This document shows, one piece after another, positions 24,065 through 33,438 of a stretch of 38,654 nucleotides of DNA. The first letter of the stretch is position 1, and each line of letters begins with the position of its first letter. This DNA is from Flammeovirgaceae bacterium (GTDB lineage: Bacteria; Bacteroidota; Bacteroidia; Cytophagales; Cyclobacteriaceae), in NCBI GenBank assembly GCA_021298015.1, contig JAJTGY010000050.1, positions 1-38,654 on the forward strand, read 5' to 3'. The position numbers and the translations under genes were made by a program. The notes below the pieces were generated by a model, which was not told the DNA's origin, made no database searches, and saw nothing but the letters and a program-made list of their open reading frames with translations.

Positions 24065-25996
24065 TCAAGTACTTAATTCAAATGCGCTGATGTAAAAGCC
24101 TCCTGCCTGTACGTACTCAATCAGGCGTGTATAAAAAGGATGGCTGCCGAGCGTGGCACTGTCGCCCACCATGATCAGTTTTTTTCGTGCGCGGGTCATG
24201 GCCACATTGGTTCTGCGGATGTCCGCGAGAAATCCCACTTCACCTTTGTCGTTGCTGCGCACCAGGCTAATGGCAATCGCATCGCGTTCCTGTCCCTGAA
24301 AGGCATCCACGGTGTTGATCGTGATCAGCTTGTGGAGCGGCTCCAACACGGCTGAGGCTTCGGCCAGTTTGATCAGGTAGTCCACCTGGGCACGATAAGG
24401 CGTAATGATGCCGAGGGTGATATTTTCTTCCATCCAGGCGTCCGGACCAATCTCGTCTATGAGCTTTTCGACCTGCCGGATGAGCAGTTGCGCCTCCTCT
24501 TCATTGAAACGGCTGAGGGTTTCCGGGTCTTGCTTTTCCTGGTAGCCACAGCCGGCCGTATCGATGAATTCAACCGGAGGCTGGTGTGGCCGCAGGCGCC
24601 AGCTCTTCACCGCCTCATGGGCTTCTAACTGGTGGTGGTAGAACTCGCGCGAGGAAAACGCCATGATACTTTCGTGCATGCGGTACTGCACCTTGAGCAT
24701 GCGACTCCAGTCGGTATGTCGTTCAATTCCTTTTTCGAATAAGGTTTGGGCCAGGCCGGCTCTGGCCGCTTCCGCGGATTTGATGGTGGGGGGCAGTTGT
24801 TGATGGTCACCGGCAAAGATCACACGCTCGGCCCGCAACATCGGGATCCAACAGGCTCCTTCCAGTGCCTGCCCGGCTTCATCGATAAAAGTGGTTTTGT
24901 ATTTGCGCCCGCGCAGCACCGGATGTGAGGCACCCACCAGCGTGCAGCAGATGGCTTGTGCCGAATTCAGTAAATCGTTGGTGATGTAGAATTCCAACAG
25001 GTCAGCGTCAGCTTTCAAAAGACGGGCCTCCTCGTACAACAACCTGCGTTGCTCTTTTTCGTGATGGCCAAATCGTTTTTTGTATTTGCCCGCCATGCCT
25101 TTGAGTTGCTCCATGCGCTTGCGCAGCGATTTCAATTCGGGAAAGTGCGCATGGGCCGCGATGCGGGCATCCAGCGTTTTGCTCAGCGTGTGCTCGGTAA
25201 CGCGGGCCGGGTGGCCAATGCGCACCACGTTAAGGCCAAGTTCATCCAGTTTTTCAACCAGCACATCCACGGCTGCGTTGGACGGGGCGCACACCAATAC
25301 CTGCCCCTCTGCCCGTGCAATGGCCACAATGGCGCGCGACAGCGTGGTTGTCTTGCCGGTGCCGGGCGGCCCGTGAATGAAGGCCACATCCGCTGCCCGC
25401 ACAACGTTTTGCAAGGCCTCCAACTGGCTGCCATTCAGCAACCCCGCGTGTGGTTCGTTTTGCGCAGCCGGTTTTTCTGCCAGGGCGAGGGGTGCTCGTT
25501 CGCCCAGCAAGGTTTCCCGCAACTCAGCCACCCGGTTTTCCTCCGCCTTGATCACCTTCTGCAGCGCCAATTCCATTTCGCGGTAAGTCATCTCATCAAA
25601 CATCACGTCTACACCCAACTGACCATCATCCAGCCAGTCGGGCAGTTCTTCGCTGTTGAGCGTGATCACCATCTGGTTGTCGCGCACGTAATTGATTACA
25701 CCGCCCACGTGCTCTTTCTCGGGTTTGCCCGAAGCATTGCAAAACACGTTAACCGACTTGCCGCTCTGGAACGCATGGGGCGCTTCCAGGCGCGAGGTTC
25801 GCTCTACTTCAATGATGAGTCGTTCCCCCGTTCCTATGTAATCTTCTTTGAGCCGCACCGGGTACCAGGTGGTGCCTTCTTCCACCCGTTGGTGGAGGCT
25901 GCGCAGCAGCACCTTTTGGCGATAGTATTCCAAATCGGCTTGCCGCTCCAGCCGGGTGAGTTCGAGTGTTCGTTGCAGTTGTTCGCGGGCAGTCAT
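24065..25996 (-). CDS. SF1B helicase of the IGHMBP2/DNA2-like (AAA_11/AAA_12) family
   Basis: 643 residues. The N-terminal ~185 residues form the stalk/beta-barrel typical of IGHMBP2-like enzymes. Helicase motifs follow: Walker A GPPGTGKT (209-216), FIDEAGQALEG (motif II), GDHQQLPPT (motif III), LKVQYRMHESI (motif IV), VDAFQGQERD (motif V) and RTNVAMTRARKKL (motif VI). It is expected to move 5' to 3' on single-stranded DNA or RNA. The same-strand glycosylase gene follows after 4 bp. The upstream gene, a DUF2177 protein, starts well away on the same strand and is unrelated in function. Complete length, no anomalies. Confidence 0.93.
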   Translation of the reverse strand: MTAREQLQRTLELTRLERQADLEYYRQKVLLRSLHQRVEEGTTWYPVRLKEDYIGTGERLIIEVERTSRLEAPHAFQSGKSVNVFCNASGKPEKEHVGGVINYVRDNQMVITLNSEELPDWLDDGQLGVDVMFDEMTYREMELALQKVIKAEENRVAELRETLLGERAPLALAEKPAAQNEPHAGLLNGSQLEALQNVVRAADVAFIHGPPGTGKTTTLSRAIVAIARAEGQVLVCAPSNAAVDVLVEKLDELGLNVVRIGHPARVTEHTLSKTLDARIAAHAHFPELKSLRKRMEQLKGMAGKYKKRFGHHEKEQRRLLYEEARLLKADADLLEFYITNDLLNSAQAICCTLVGASHPVLRGRKYKTTFIDEAGQALEGACWIPMLRAERVIFAGDHQQLPPTIKSAEAARAGLAQTLFEKGIERHTDWSRMLKVQYRMHESIMAFSSREFYHHQLEAHEAVKSWRLRPHQPPVEFIDTAGCGYQEKQDPETLSRFNEEEAQLLIRQVEKLIDEIGPDAWMEENITLGIITPYRAQVDYLIKLAEASAVLEPLHKLITINTVDAFQGQERDAIAISLVRSNDKGEVGFLADIRRTNVAMTRARKKLIMVGDSATLGSHPFYTRLIEYVQAGGFYISAFELST

Positions 25997-26029
25997 CGGG
26001 GCTGCAAAGATAGAACGGCCCGCGGTAGC

Positions 26030-26464
26030 TCAGGAAAACCAATGGTAGAGTTTGTGAAAATAAATGCCGCCCAACAATCCCTGGAAAGTTCCCCAGGCCA
26101 CATCGAGCAGGGCTATCCACAACGGGTAGTTTTTGACGAACGATAAGTTGGTGAAGTCGTAAACCGCATACAGGCAAAAGCCGGTGAAGGCGCCCACACC
26201 CATCGCTACGATCCATCGCTGATCCAGTTGCAGGGCGAGCCCCACCACAAAACTGATGCAGAGCGACAAGATTACCTGCGCGATGAGGCCCATGGGAATG
26301 TTGAAGATGATTTTGCCCTCACCATCCAGTTCGGCCAGGTGGCCCAGCGTTTGCCGATACCATTTGCTGGCGATTACCGCCAGCCACAGGTAATCCAGCA
26401 GGATGAAAACAACCACCGAAACGGCAGCGGCTTTGAGAAATTTGGAGGTGAGTAGGAAGTCCAT
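26030..26464 (-). CDS. DUF2177-family integral membrane protein
   Basis: About 144 residues from ATG 26464; a longer frame adds 13 non-conserved residues. Four membrane helices are predicted. The family's conserved polar residues inside helices are visible: LLDYLWLA near 20-27, YAVYDFTNLS near 99-108 and LLDVAWGTFQG near 118-128. Function is unknown. The two Asp residues and Tyr-Asp in helices would suit a transporter or an enzyme acting within the membrane. It lies 33 bp upstream of the helicase and about 115 bp after the patatin gene on the same strand. Confidence 0.85.
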   Translation of the reverse strand: MDFLLTSKFLKAAAVSVVVFILLDYLWLAVIASKWYRQTLGHLAELDGEGKIIFNIPMGLIAQVILSLCISFVVGLALQLDQRWIVAMGVGAFTGFCLYAVYDFTNLSFVKNYPLWIALLDVAWGTFQGLLGGIYFHKLYHWFS

Positions 26465-26579
26465 GTTAGTCCGTATTTGATGAGGTATTGAATCCGATGG
26501 CACTCTTCGTTGGTATCACAGTTTGTGATACCGGTCAGTTTTTTTTTCGCCAAAGCGATGCTCTTTGAAGTTGGCCCAC

Positions 26580-28859
26580 TCATGGCTGAATCAACTTCTT
26601 CAACTTCGCCAGCTGCTCCTGGTTGGCCTCCGAATCGATGGTGTTTACCACCCCCTGTTTTTCGCGCGTGGTCAATCGCCAACTCAGCGAGGCTCGCGTG
26701 CTGTTTTGGCGTATGCTATCCATACCCCGCAAAATCGGTACATAGCTTTCGGCCTGGTATTGCAGATCAACCCGGTCGATGGGCTGGTGCAACCACGCAC
26801 TGGCCTGCCCGATCAACAGGTCGCTGGTGATATCCTGAAAGTTTTCAAAATTGTTGTACACACTGCTGATGGGCTGGGTGATACCATCGATGATGGTTTG
26901 TCCTTTTTTCGGAGCAATGGTTCCCAGCTTGGGCGAATCCCGGATCGACATCAGTAACACGCCCGAGGTATTCTCGTTGATCCAGTCTTTGAAGGCAAAC
27001 ATAAAACGCACCGCATCGCTCAGGCCAAAATTGTCGGAGATGCCTGCGTCCATGATTTGAATGGGCGGGTTCGAAGGCAGCGTAGTGTTGGGCGTGATGT
27101 ACGGAAACGTGGCACTCATGCGCAGGGCCGACAGAAACCGCAGGCTGTCCCCGTTTTGCTCCCGGAATAAATGATAGAAATCCACCCCGCTGTATTTGGC
27201 CGATGAATAGCGCTCCAGGTTCTCCACATCATAGTTCATGAAGGAAACCGGCCGGGAGGCAATGAAGAGTTTCCGGCCGTCATTCACCACGGTGGGAGTC
27301 AAAATAATGGTAGGGATAGCCCCGGACAACTCCCAATGCCGATACGCACTTACGGGTTTGTCCATCAAACCCTCCGTGATCTCGTTCAGTTGTTGTTCAA
27401 AGGTATAGGCCCGGTCGCGTTTGTAGGTCAGGCCTGCATATTCAAACTGGGTGAAGCCTACAAACAAATCGTTAGCCATCAGACTGAAGATGAGGGGATT
27501 CAGATTGTCCGTGGCAATCCGGTCGCGGTGGATGGCTGCATACGGTTCAATTTTTTCGCCCTGCAGTTCTCGTAATTTCAGTTCGCGGAAATAACTGGCA
27601 CCGATCAGTCCGCCCGAGGCACCCGTCACGAGAATGCTGTGTTTCATCAGCGCACCGTTGGTGAGGCTATCCGATCGTTGCAGTGCACTCAGCGTCCATA
27701 GCGCAGCGCGCTTTCCACCCCCGCTTACGCAGAGAAAGACCATCTTCGGTTTTTCCTCGCCAAATTTTTTGCGCCAGTTCTCAAGCCCGACCAGCGTCAC
27801 TCTCCGGTCGCCCTCCTGGTGCGCGCTGTCATTCAGGTGCTGCAGCGATTTTACATTATACTCAGCCGCATACGTCTTGTAGTTCAGACCAAAGGCTTCA
27901 TACTTGCGGCTGAAAAAATCTTCGCCCACCAGGTAGTTGACCACCAGAAACAAGATGAGCCCCACCGTGGCCGACCAACCACCGAACCAATACTTGAATG
28001 CCCCCGAGAGCATGACGAAGATGGTCAGGAAAATGACGAAGCTGCTGGCAGCCGGCAGCTGAAAAACAGGGTTGTCTTTGAACAACCCCAGCACCAGCAC
28101 CAGGGCAAATATGAAAAGCTCAATAATCACGAGGTTAAGATGATTTTGGTCAAATACCTGAAGGATGGTGGCCTTGTCGTAAAAGCTGATGTTCTCCACC
28201 GGCTTAAAACTGATGCGGTCCCAGTAATAGTCCACCCGCACCTGCTTTTTGCGGGCAATGTCCAGCTTCTTGATGGCGCTGGCACGTGTCATCTTCATAC
28301 TTGATTTCAGGCGTTCATCAATCCGGCAAACGACATAGCGGAAGATGTCTTTGTTGGTGAGGCGGAAGTAGGTATAAAACACCAGGGTCATGGTGCCGTA
28401 CCCCGTGAGCAAACCGGCCACAGACGTAATCAAGCCGTATTGGCTGCGGTATTCATTGTTTACCTGAAATACAATGATTTCGTACAGGTAAACAGCCAGA
28501 AAAACAAACGGGATCAGGCTGTTGTTGACGGCAAACTTGGTGAAAGGCTTGGGCAACGTGCCCACGAAGGAAAACCGATGGCCATCGTTGATGTAGCTGG
28601 TGATGTGAAAGGCCGTGGTGAAGCCGGCTGTCACCGCACCCATAATGAAAAAGCTGGTAAAGTTGACCTGGTTGAGGTACTCCGGATCGAGGAAAAGATA
28701 CGGGATACCCAGGTACTTGCCGAAGTTGCCGGTGATCATTGCAAATAAGATGATCCAACACAATAGCAGCACCTGGTTGCGCCTGAAGTTATTGAACAAC
28801 AGTTGTACCGGAAACGAATAGTAGAGCTTAGGGAAAAAGAAGTACAGGGTACGAAACAT
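26580..28859 (-). CDS. membrane-anchored patatin-like phospholipase
   Basis: ATG 28859 gives 759 residues; a longer frame to 28967 would overlap the divergent addA start and is less likely. The N-terminal ~330 residues contain about seven to eight membrane helices. The C-terminal patatin domain shows the oxyanion loop VSGGGKRAALW, the nucleophile elbow TGASGGLIG (GxSxG) and the dyad Asp in IMDAGISDNFG. Patatins hydrolyse acyl chains from glycerolipids. Fusion to a multi-pass membrane domain suggests the active site faces the inner-membrane surface and remodels phospholipids. It is divergent from addA across about 108 bp. Confidence 0.88.
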   Translation of the reverse strand: MFRTLYFFFPKLYYSFPVQLLFNNFRRNQVLLLCWIILFAMITGNFGKYLGIPYLFLDPEYLNQVNFTSFFIMGAVTAGFTTAFHITSYINDGHRFSFVGTLPKPFTKFAVNNSLIPFVFLAVYLYEIIVFQVNNEYRSQYGLITSVAGLLTGYGTMTLVFYTYFRLTNKDIFRYVVCRIDERLKSSMKMTRASAIKKLDIARKKQVRVDYYWDRISFKPVENISFYDKATILQVFDQNHLNLVIIELFIFALVLVLGLFKDNPVFQLPAASSFVIFLTIFVMLSGAFKYWFGGWSATVGLILFLVVNYLVGEDFFSRKYEAFGLNYKTYAAEYNVKSLQHLNDSAHQEGDRRVTLVGLENWRKKFGEEKPKMVFLCVSGGGKRAALWTLSALQRSDSLTNGALMKHSILVTGASGGLIGASYFRELKLRELQGEKIEPYAAIHRDRIATDNLNPLIFSLMANDLFVGFTQFEYAGLTYKRDRAYTFEQQLNEITEGLMDKPVSAYRHWELSGAIPTIILTPTVVNDGRKLFIASRPVSFMNYDVENLERYSSAKYSGVDFYHLFREQNGDSLRFLSALRMSATFPYITPNTTLPSNPPIQIMDAGISDNFGLSDAVRFMFAFKDWINENTSGVLLMSIRDSPKLGTIAPKKGQTIIDGITQPISSVYNNFENFQDITSDLLIGQASAWLHQPIDRVDLQYQAESYVPILRGMDSIRQNSTRASLSWRLTTREKQGVVNTIDSEANQEQLAKLKKLIQP

Positions 28860-28967
28860 AGAAATGGCTCCACGAATGTATTGAATTCCGGGAAGAAAAC
28901 AGGCGCAAAAAAAATATGAGGTTAACTTCTTCAAACAATTTTTTCGTTGGTAACTTGTACAGTTCAA

Positions 28968-31900
28968 ATGACGAAGTCGTTCACCGTTTACCGCTCGTCA
29001 GCCGGCTCGGGCAAAACCCGCACGCTGGCCAAAGCCTACATCAAGCTGGCCCTTTCGGGGAATGCGGATGCCTTCCGGCATATCCTGGCCGTAACGTTCG
29101 CCAACAAGGCCACCCAGGAGATGAAGCAGCGCATTGTGGAGTACCTGGCCGACTTCGCGGCCGGCCGGGCGAACAACCTCACCCACGAAATAAAGGAAGA
29201 ACTCCGCCTCACCGACCGCCAGCTGCAGGAGAAAAGCCGCGATGTGCTTTCCCTCATTCTGCACCGCTACTCGCAGTTTTCCATCAGCACCATCGATGCG
29301 TTCTTTCAGCGCGTCATCCGCTCGTTTACCCGCGAAGCGGGTTTGCTGGGCAACTTCCGGCTGGAGGTGGATAACGATTTGGTGCTGGACGAGGTCATCG
29401 CTGCTTTGATGGACGAGCTGGGCCCGGATCAGCAGCAACTCACCAACTGGGTCGTGCGTTTTTCGCGCGACCGCCTCAAGGAGGGTTCCTCCTGGAATAT
29501 CACGCAGTCGTTAAAGGACTTTGCGAAGCAGATCTTTAATGAGGATTTCAAACGGGTGGAGGGCCAGGTTTTGAAGAAGACCAGCCAGGATCATGAGGAT
29601 GCTTTGAAGACGTTGTGGGAGGAAGTGAAAAAATTTGAAGCGGTGATGAAAAAGAAAGCTGATGAAGCGCTTTCCATTATTGCCGCAGAAGGACTTACGG
29701 TGGAGGATTTCAGTTATAAAGACAGCGGTACCGCGTACACCTATTTCCGGAGGTTTTCAGTGGGCGAGTATATGGGCACCCAAGGTTCGCGGATGCAAAG
29801 TTACCTGGCCGGTGCCGGAGCCTGGGCGGCAAAGGGTTTGAACCACGCCAAGATGAAGGCCGTGGCAGAACGCCAGTTGCTGCCGATTCTCCAAGACATG
29901 GCCGCGCATGACGAACAGCAGGGCGGGAGCTACCGGACGGCACACGTGATTTTGAAAAATTACTACGCCTTTGGCCTGTTGGCGGATATCACGCTCAAGC
30001 TGCAACATTACAAGAGCGAGAACAATGTGATGCTCCTGGCGGATGCTCCCCAATTTCTCCAGGGCGTTATCCGCAACAGCGATACTCCTTTTATATATGA
30101 GAAGGTGGGCTCGTGGTTCAACCACTACCTCATAGACGAGTTTCAGGACACCAGCCGCTTTCAATGGGAGAATTTTGTTCCGCTGCTCAGGGAAGCGGCT
30201 GACCAGAATTACGATAACCTGATCGTGGGCGATGTGAAGCAATCCATTTACCGGTGGCGCGGTGGCGACTTGCAACTGTTGCAACGCGATGTAGCCCACC
30301 GGTTTGGTGCCGACCGTGTAAACGTGCAGGCGCTCGATCGGAATTTTCGCAGTGCGGGCCATCTGGTGGAATTCAACAATCGCTTCTTTGCGGCTGCGGC
30401 TCAGCTCGTGTCGCGGGTGGTAGAGGATGGAACACCGGCCGAGGTATACCGCGATGTGGCGCAGCAGAAATCGAAATGGCCGGAAGCCGGTTATGTGCGC
30501 ATCGAGTTTTTGGAGAAGGAGGAAGAGAAGTGGGAAGAGCGTGTATTGAAACAGTTGCCGGGGTGGCTGGAGCAATTGCAGGAAAAAGGTATGGCGTTAA
30601 AAGATATTGCCATTCTCGTTCGCGAAAACAAAGAAGGGCAACGCATTGCAAACTTTCTGCTGCAACATCAGCAATCCCCTGATGCAAAACCGGGCTTCCG
30701 GTACGATGTGGTCTCCAACGAATCGCTGCGCCTCGATTCTGCGTGGTCGGTGAATGTGCTCATCACCGCGTTTCAGTTTTTGAAAAACCCGGAGGATAAA
30801 ATTGCGCGGGCCCAACTGGCGTTTGAGCTGTGCGGAGATGCTTCGCGCGATTTGTTTCTGAAGGCGCAGAAAAATGAACTGGCGGGATTTATACCGGAAG
30901 AGTTCATCCTTCAGGCGCGCTATCTCACCAAGCTGTCGCTATTTGAACTCACAGAAGAGTTGATCCGGATTTTTCACCTCGGTGATAGGGTAGAAGAGTT
31001 GGCTTACCTTCAGGCGTTTCAGGATTTGGTGCTGGAGTTTTCCGCGCGGGAGAAAACAGATCTGCTGGCATTTTTGGAGTGGTGGGAGATCTATAAGAGC
31101 AAGAAATCCATTCAGGTGTCGGGCTCCGTAGATGCCGTTACGATTCTCACGGTCCACCGCGCGAAAGGATTGCAGTTCCGTTTTGTGCTGCTGCCGTTTT
31201 GCAAATGGGAGATGAATCACAAAATCGCTCCACTGGTATGGGTGCAGAGTGCCGAAGAACCCCTTCAATCACTGGGGCCAGTGGCCGTTAAATATTCGAA
31301 AGACCTGGAGGCCACTCATTTTGCGGAAGCTTATCGCGCAGAGCGGGTAAAAGCGTACCTCGACAATCTCAACTTGCTGTATGTCGCGTTTACCCGGGCC
31401 GAGTGGGGCATGATGGCGTTTGCGCCAAAGCCTGCCAGTAAGAAGAATAGCGAGGAAAAAATGTCTTACACCGCAGACCTCATTTATCAAGGGCTCATGA
31501 CGGATGAGAAATTTTCGAATCACTTCAACGGTTTGATTTTTGAGAACGGAGAAATGACGCGACTGGAGGCGGCTGCCGGTGAAGGCAGTGTCAGCACTAT
31601 TCAGTTAAACGGGTATGCGTCCTGCGACTGGCGCAAGCGCATGGTGATCAAGCGGCAGGGCCGCGAGTTTTTCGATGCCGGGGTGAGCGACAGGCGTACA
31701 AAGATCAACGAGGGTATTCTGCTTCATCAGGTGTTGGCCCGCATCCACTATCAGAAAGATTGGCCCGAGGTGGTGAAGATATTTTTTGATGAGAACCCGA
31801 TGGACGAGGAAGTGCAGGGGTGGGTTACGGACCGAATTCAGGCCATGATGCAACATCCGCTGATCTCGGGTTGGTTTGATAAACAGTGGCAGGTGAAGAC

Positions 31901-32150
31901 TGAAGCCGCGGTGCTGCTGCCGGGCGATCGGCAAAAGCGAATGGATCGCGTAATGTTCGGCAAGTCCCGCACGGTAATTGTCGATTACAAAACCGGGGAG
32001 AAGTCGGCCGGGGACCGGGAACAGGTAGAGCAGTATGTTGCTGTGCTGGGGGCGATGGGCTATACTCAGGTGAGTGCGTACCTGGTGTACCTTCAGAATA
32101 ATGAGGTGGTGGAAGTAGTAAGCGGGTCAACCGGCTCGTTGTTTGGATGA
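28968..32150 (+). CDS. addA: AddA/RecB-type UvrD helicase with C-terminal PD-(D/E)XK nuclease
   Basis: ATG 28968 (1060 residues) begins seven residues before the Walker A segment YRSSAGSGKTRTLA; an upstream non-ATG start is less likely. SF1A helicase motifs follow in order: DEFQDTSRFQW (II, about 390), GDVKQSIYRWRGGDL (III), LDRNFRS (IV), TILTVHRAKGLQF (V) and LLYVAFTRAEW (VI). The C-terminal ~90 residues hold RMDRVM, then VIVDYKTGEK, then EQVEQY, the RecB-type nuclease core. With the AddB-like protein encoded downstream it should form the helicase-nuclease that processes double-strand breaks for RecA. The ATPase gene at 32221 lies between addA and addB. Confidence 0.9.
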   Translation: MTKSFTVYRSSAGSGKTRTLAKAYIKLALSGNADAFRHILAVTFANKATQEMKQRIVEYLADFAAGRANNLTHEIKEELRLTDRQLQEKSRDVLSLILHRYSQFSISTIDAFFQRVIRSFTREAGLLGNFRLEVDNDLVLDEVIAALMDELGPDQQQLTNWVVRFSRDRLKEGSSWNITQSLKDFAKQIFNEDFKRVEGQVLKKTSQDHEDALKTLWEEVKKFEAVMKKKADEALSIIAAEGLTVEDFSYKDSGTAYTYFRRFSVGEYMGTQGSRMQSYLAGAGAWAAKGLNHAKMKAVAERQLLPILQDMAAHDEQQGGSYRTAHVILKNYYAFGLLADITLKLQHYKSENNVMLLADAPQFLQGVIRNSDTPFIYEKVGSWFNHYLIDEFQDTSRFQWENFVPLLREAADQNYDNLIVGDVKQSIYRWRGGDLQLLQRDVAHRFGADRVNVQALDRNFRSAGHLVEFNNRFFAAAAQLVSRVVEDGTPAEVYRDVAQQKSKWPEAGYVRIEFLEKEEEKWEERVLKQLPGWLEQLQEKGMALKDIAILVRENKEGQRIANFLLQHQQSPDAKPGFRYDVVSNESLRLDSAWSVNVLITAFQFLKNPEDKIARAQLAFELCGDASRDLFLKAQKNELAGFIPEEFILQARYLTKLSLFELTEELIRIFHLGDRVEELAYLQAFQDLVLEFSAREKTDLLAFLEWWEIYKSKKSIQVSGSVDAVTILTVHRAKGLQFRFVLLPFCKWEMNHKIAPLVWVQSAEEPLQSLGPVAVKYSKDLEATHFAEAYRAERVKAYLDNLNLLYVAFTRAEWGMMAFAPKPASKKNSEEKMSYTADLIYQGLMTDEKFSNHFNGLIFENGEMTRLEAAAGEGSVSTIQLNGYASCDWRKRMVIKRQGREFFDAGVSDRRTKINEGILLHQVLARIHYQKDWPEVVKIFFDENPMDEEVQGWVTDRIQAMMQHPLISGWFDKQWQVKTEAAVLLPGDRQKRMDRVMFGKSRTVIVDYKTGEKSAGDREQVEQYVAVLGAMGYTQVSAYLVYLQNNEVVEVVSGSTGSLFG

Positions 32151-32181
32151 TGAAGAATACCAAATTTTCGCTATTTGTGTT

Positions 32182-32218
32182 CAGCAATTTTTCATTAAAT
32201 TGCTGTTTTAAAACAGCA
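32182..32218 (+). promoter_or_regulatory. overlapping dyads immediately before the first DUF4143 gene
   Basis: CAGCAATTT (32182-32190) pairs perfectly with AAATTGCTG (32197-32205) around 6 nt. The shared TGCTG also begins TGCTGTTTTAAAACAGCA (32201-32218), a perfect 18-bp palindrome ending 2 bp before the ATG. The central box can therefore pair left or right, but not both. A weak promoter (TTTG 32174-32177, 18 bp, TAAATTGC 32196-32203) lies inside. It could be an operator array for autoregulation or a switchable leader hairpin. Confidence 0.55.
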
Positions 32219-32220
32219 TA

Positions 32221-33417
32221 ATGGAGGAAATTCTTACTAAATCGAACCTTCTCATTCAAAACCAGTCGCTCGATTTTGTCCGTTCGTTGCAAGGCAGGAT
32301 CGACTGGAACGACCGGGCCATTGGACTTTTAGGTGCGAGTGGTACCGGTAAAACCACCCTATTGCTGCAGCGATTGAAACAGCACTATGGCCTTTCAGGA
32401 AAGGCCGTGTATGTTTCCCTGGATGACATCTTCTTTTCGGAGAATAAACTGGTTCACTTTGGTAATTGGTTTGTTGCACAAGGTGGTAACGTGTTGTTTG
32501 CTGATGAAGTGCATAAGTACCCTAACTGGGCGCGCGAAATCAAGAACTTATATGACACGCATCCTGAGCTTCGAATTGTTTTCACCGGCTCATCCATCAC
32601 TGACTTGTTGCAACACGATGCCGATTTGAGCCGCAGAGCGGTTCGGTATGAGTTGCCGGGTCTTTCCTTCCGCGAATACCTGTCGTTTCAGAAAGTATTC
32701 CATCAGCAACCACTGGCGCTCAACGAGTTGTTAACAAGGCATGCTGAAATCGCAGTCGAATGGGTGAGCCAATTTCGACCCTTGAAATATTTCACTGATT
32801 ATTTGGCGCGGGGCTATTACCCGTTTTTCGCGGAGAACCCTAACACATATCACATTCGTCTCGAGCAAGTCGTGAAAATGATCATCGAGACTGACTTACG
32901 ATACCTCGAGGGTTTTGACCCCGCGAACAGCCGCAAGGTATTCCAGTTGCTTTACATACTCGCCACCAACGTACCGTTCAAACCTAACGTGACAAAATTG
33001 AGCGCGAAGATTGGCATACACCGCAACACGTTGGTCAGTTATCTCCAGCATCTGGAGAAGGCCCGGCTGATCAACACACTCACGGCCACGGGAAAGAGTA
33101 TTAGTACACTGCAGAAACCCGATAAGATCTATCTGGAAAACACGAATCTTCAATTTGCGTTAGCGCCAACTTTAGTTAATCGTGGCACGCAGCGGGAGAC
33201 TTGTTTTATGAATCAGCTTATCCATGCCCGGCACCGGATAACGCTTCCTGTGAAGGGTGACTTCTTAGCTGATGATCAGTTTACCTTTGAGATAGGAGGC
33301 CGCGACAAGTCAATTCAACAAAAAAAGGCAGCCGATCAGGGTTTTGTTGTGGCGGATGATTTGGAGGTTGGAGTGTTACAAAAAATCCCATTATGGTTGT
33401 TTGGATTTCTATATTGA
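32221..33417 (+). CDS. AAA_14/DUF4143-family ATPase (first copy), between addA and addB
   Basis: 398 residues. The N-terminal ATPase has Walker A GASGTGKT (38-45), Walker B VLFADEVHKY (Asp95-Glu96) and a sensor-1-like VFTGSSITDLL. A winged-helix-like part follows (KLSAKIGIHRNTLVSYLQHLEKARLI). The C-terminal DUF4143 part ends with FTFEIGG-xx-KS, QQKKAADQGFVVADD and IPLWLFGFLY, consistent with a degenerate PD-(D/E)XK-like fold. The family is abundant in Bacteroidota and archaea with no firm biochemical role. It separates addA (70 bp upstream) from addB (21 bp downstream) and has its own dyad-rich regulatory sequence, so it looks like an independent unit inserted in the operon. Confidence 0.9.
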   Translation: MEEILTKSNLLIQNQSLDFVRSLQGRIDWNDRAIGLLGASGTGKTTLLLQRLKQHYGLSGKAVYVSLDDIFFSENKLVHFGNWFVAQGGNVLFADEVHKYPNWAREIKNLYDTHPELRIVFTGSSITDLLQHDADLSRRAVRYELPGLSFREYLSFQKVFHQQPLALNELLTRHAEIAVEWVSQFRPLKYFTDYLARGYYPFFAENPNTYHIRLEQVVKMIIETDLRYLEGFDPANSRKVFQLLYILATNVPFKPNVTKLSAKIGIHRNTLVSYLQHLEKARLINTLTATGKSISTLQKPDKIYLENTNLQFALAPTLVNRGTQRETCFMNQLIHARHRITLPVKGDFLADDQFTFEIGGRDKSIQQKKAADQGFVVADDLEVGVLQKIPLWLFGFLY

Positions 33418-33438
33418 AGCGACAAAAATTACGTTGAC

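Noticed and set aside
25049-26146. Long + strand frame (365 codons)
   Set aside because: Antisense to the IGHMBP2-like helicase; composition is that of a shadow frame.
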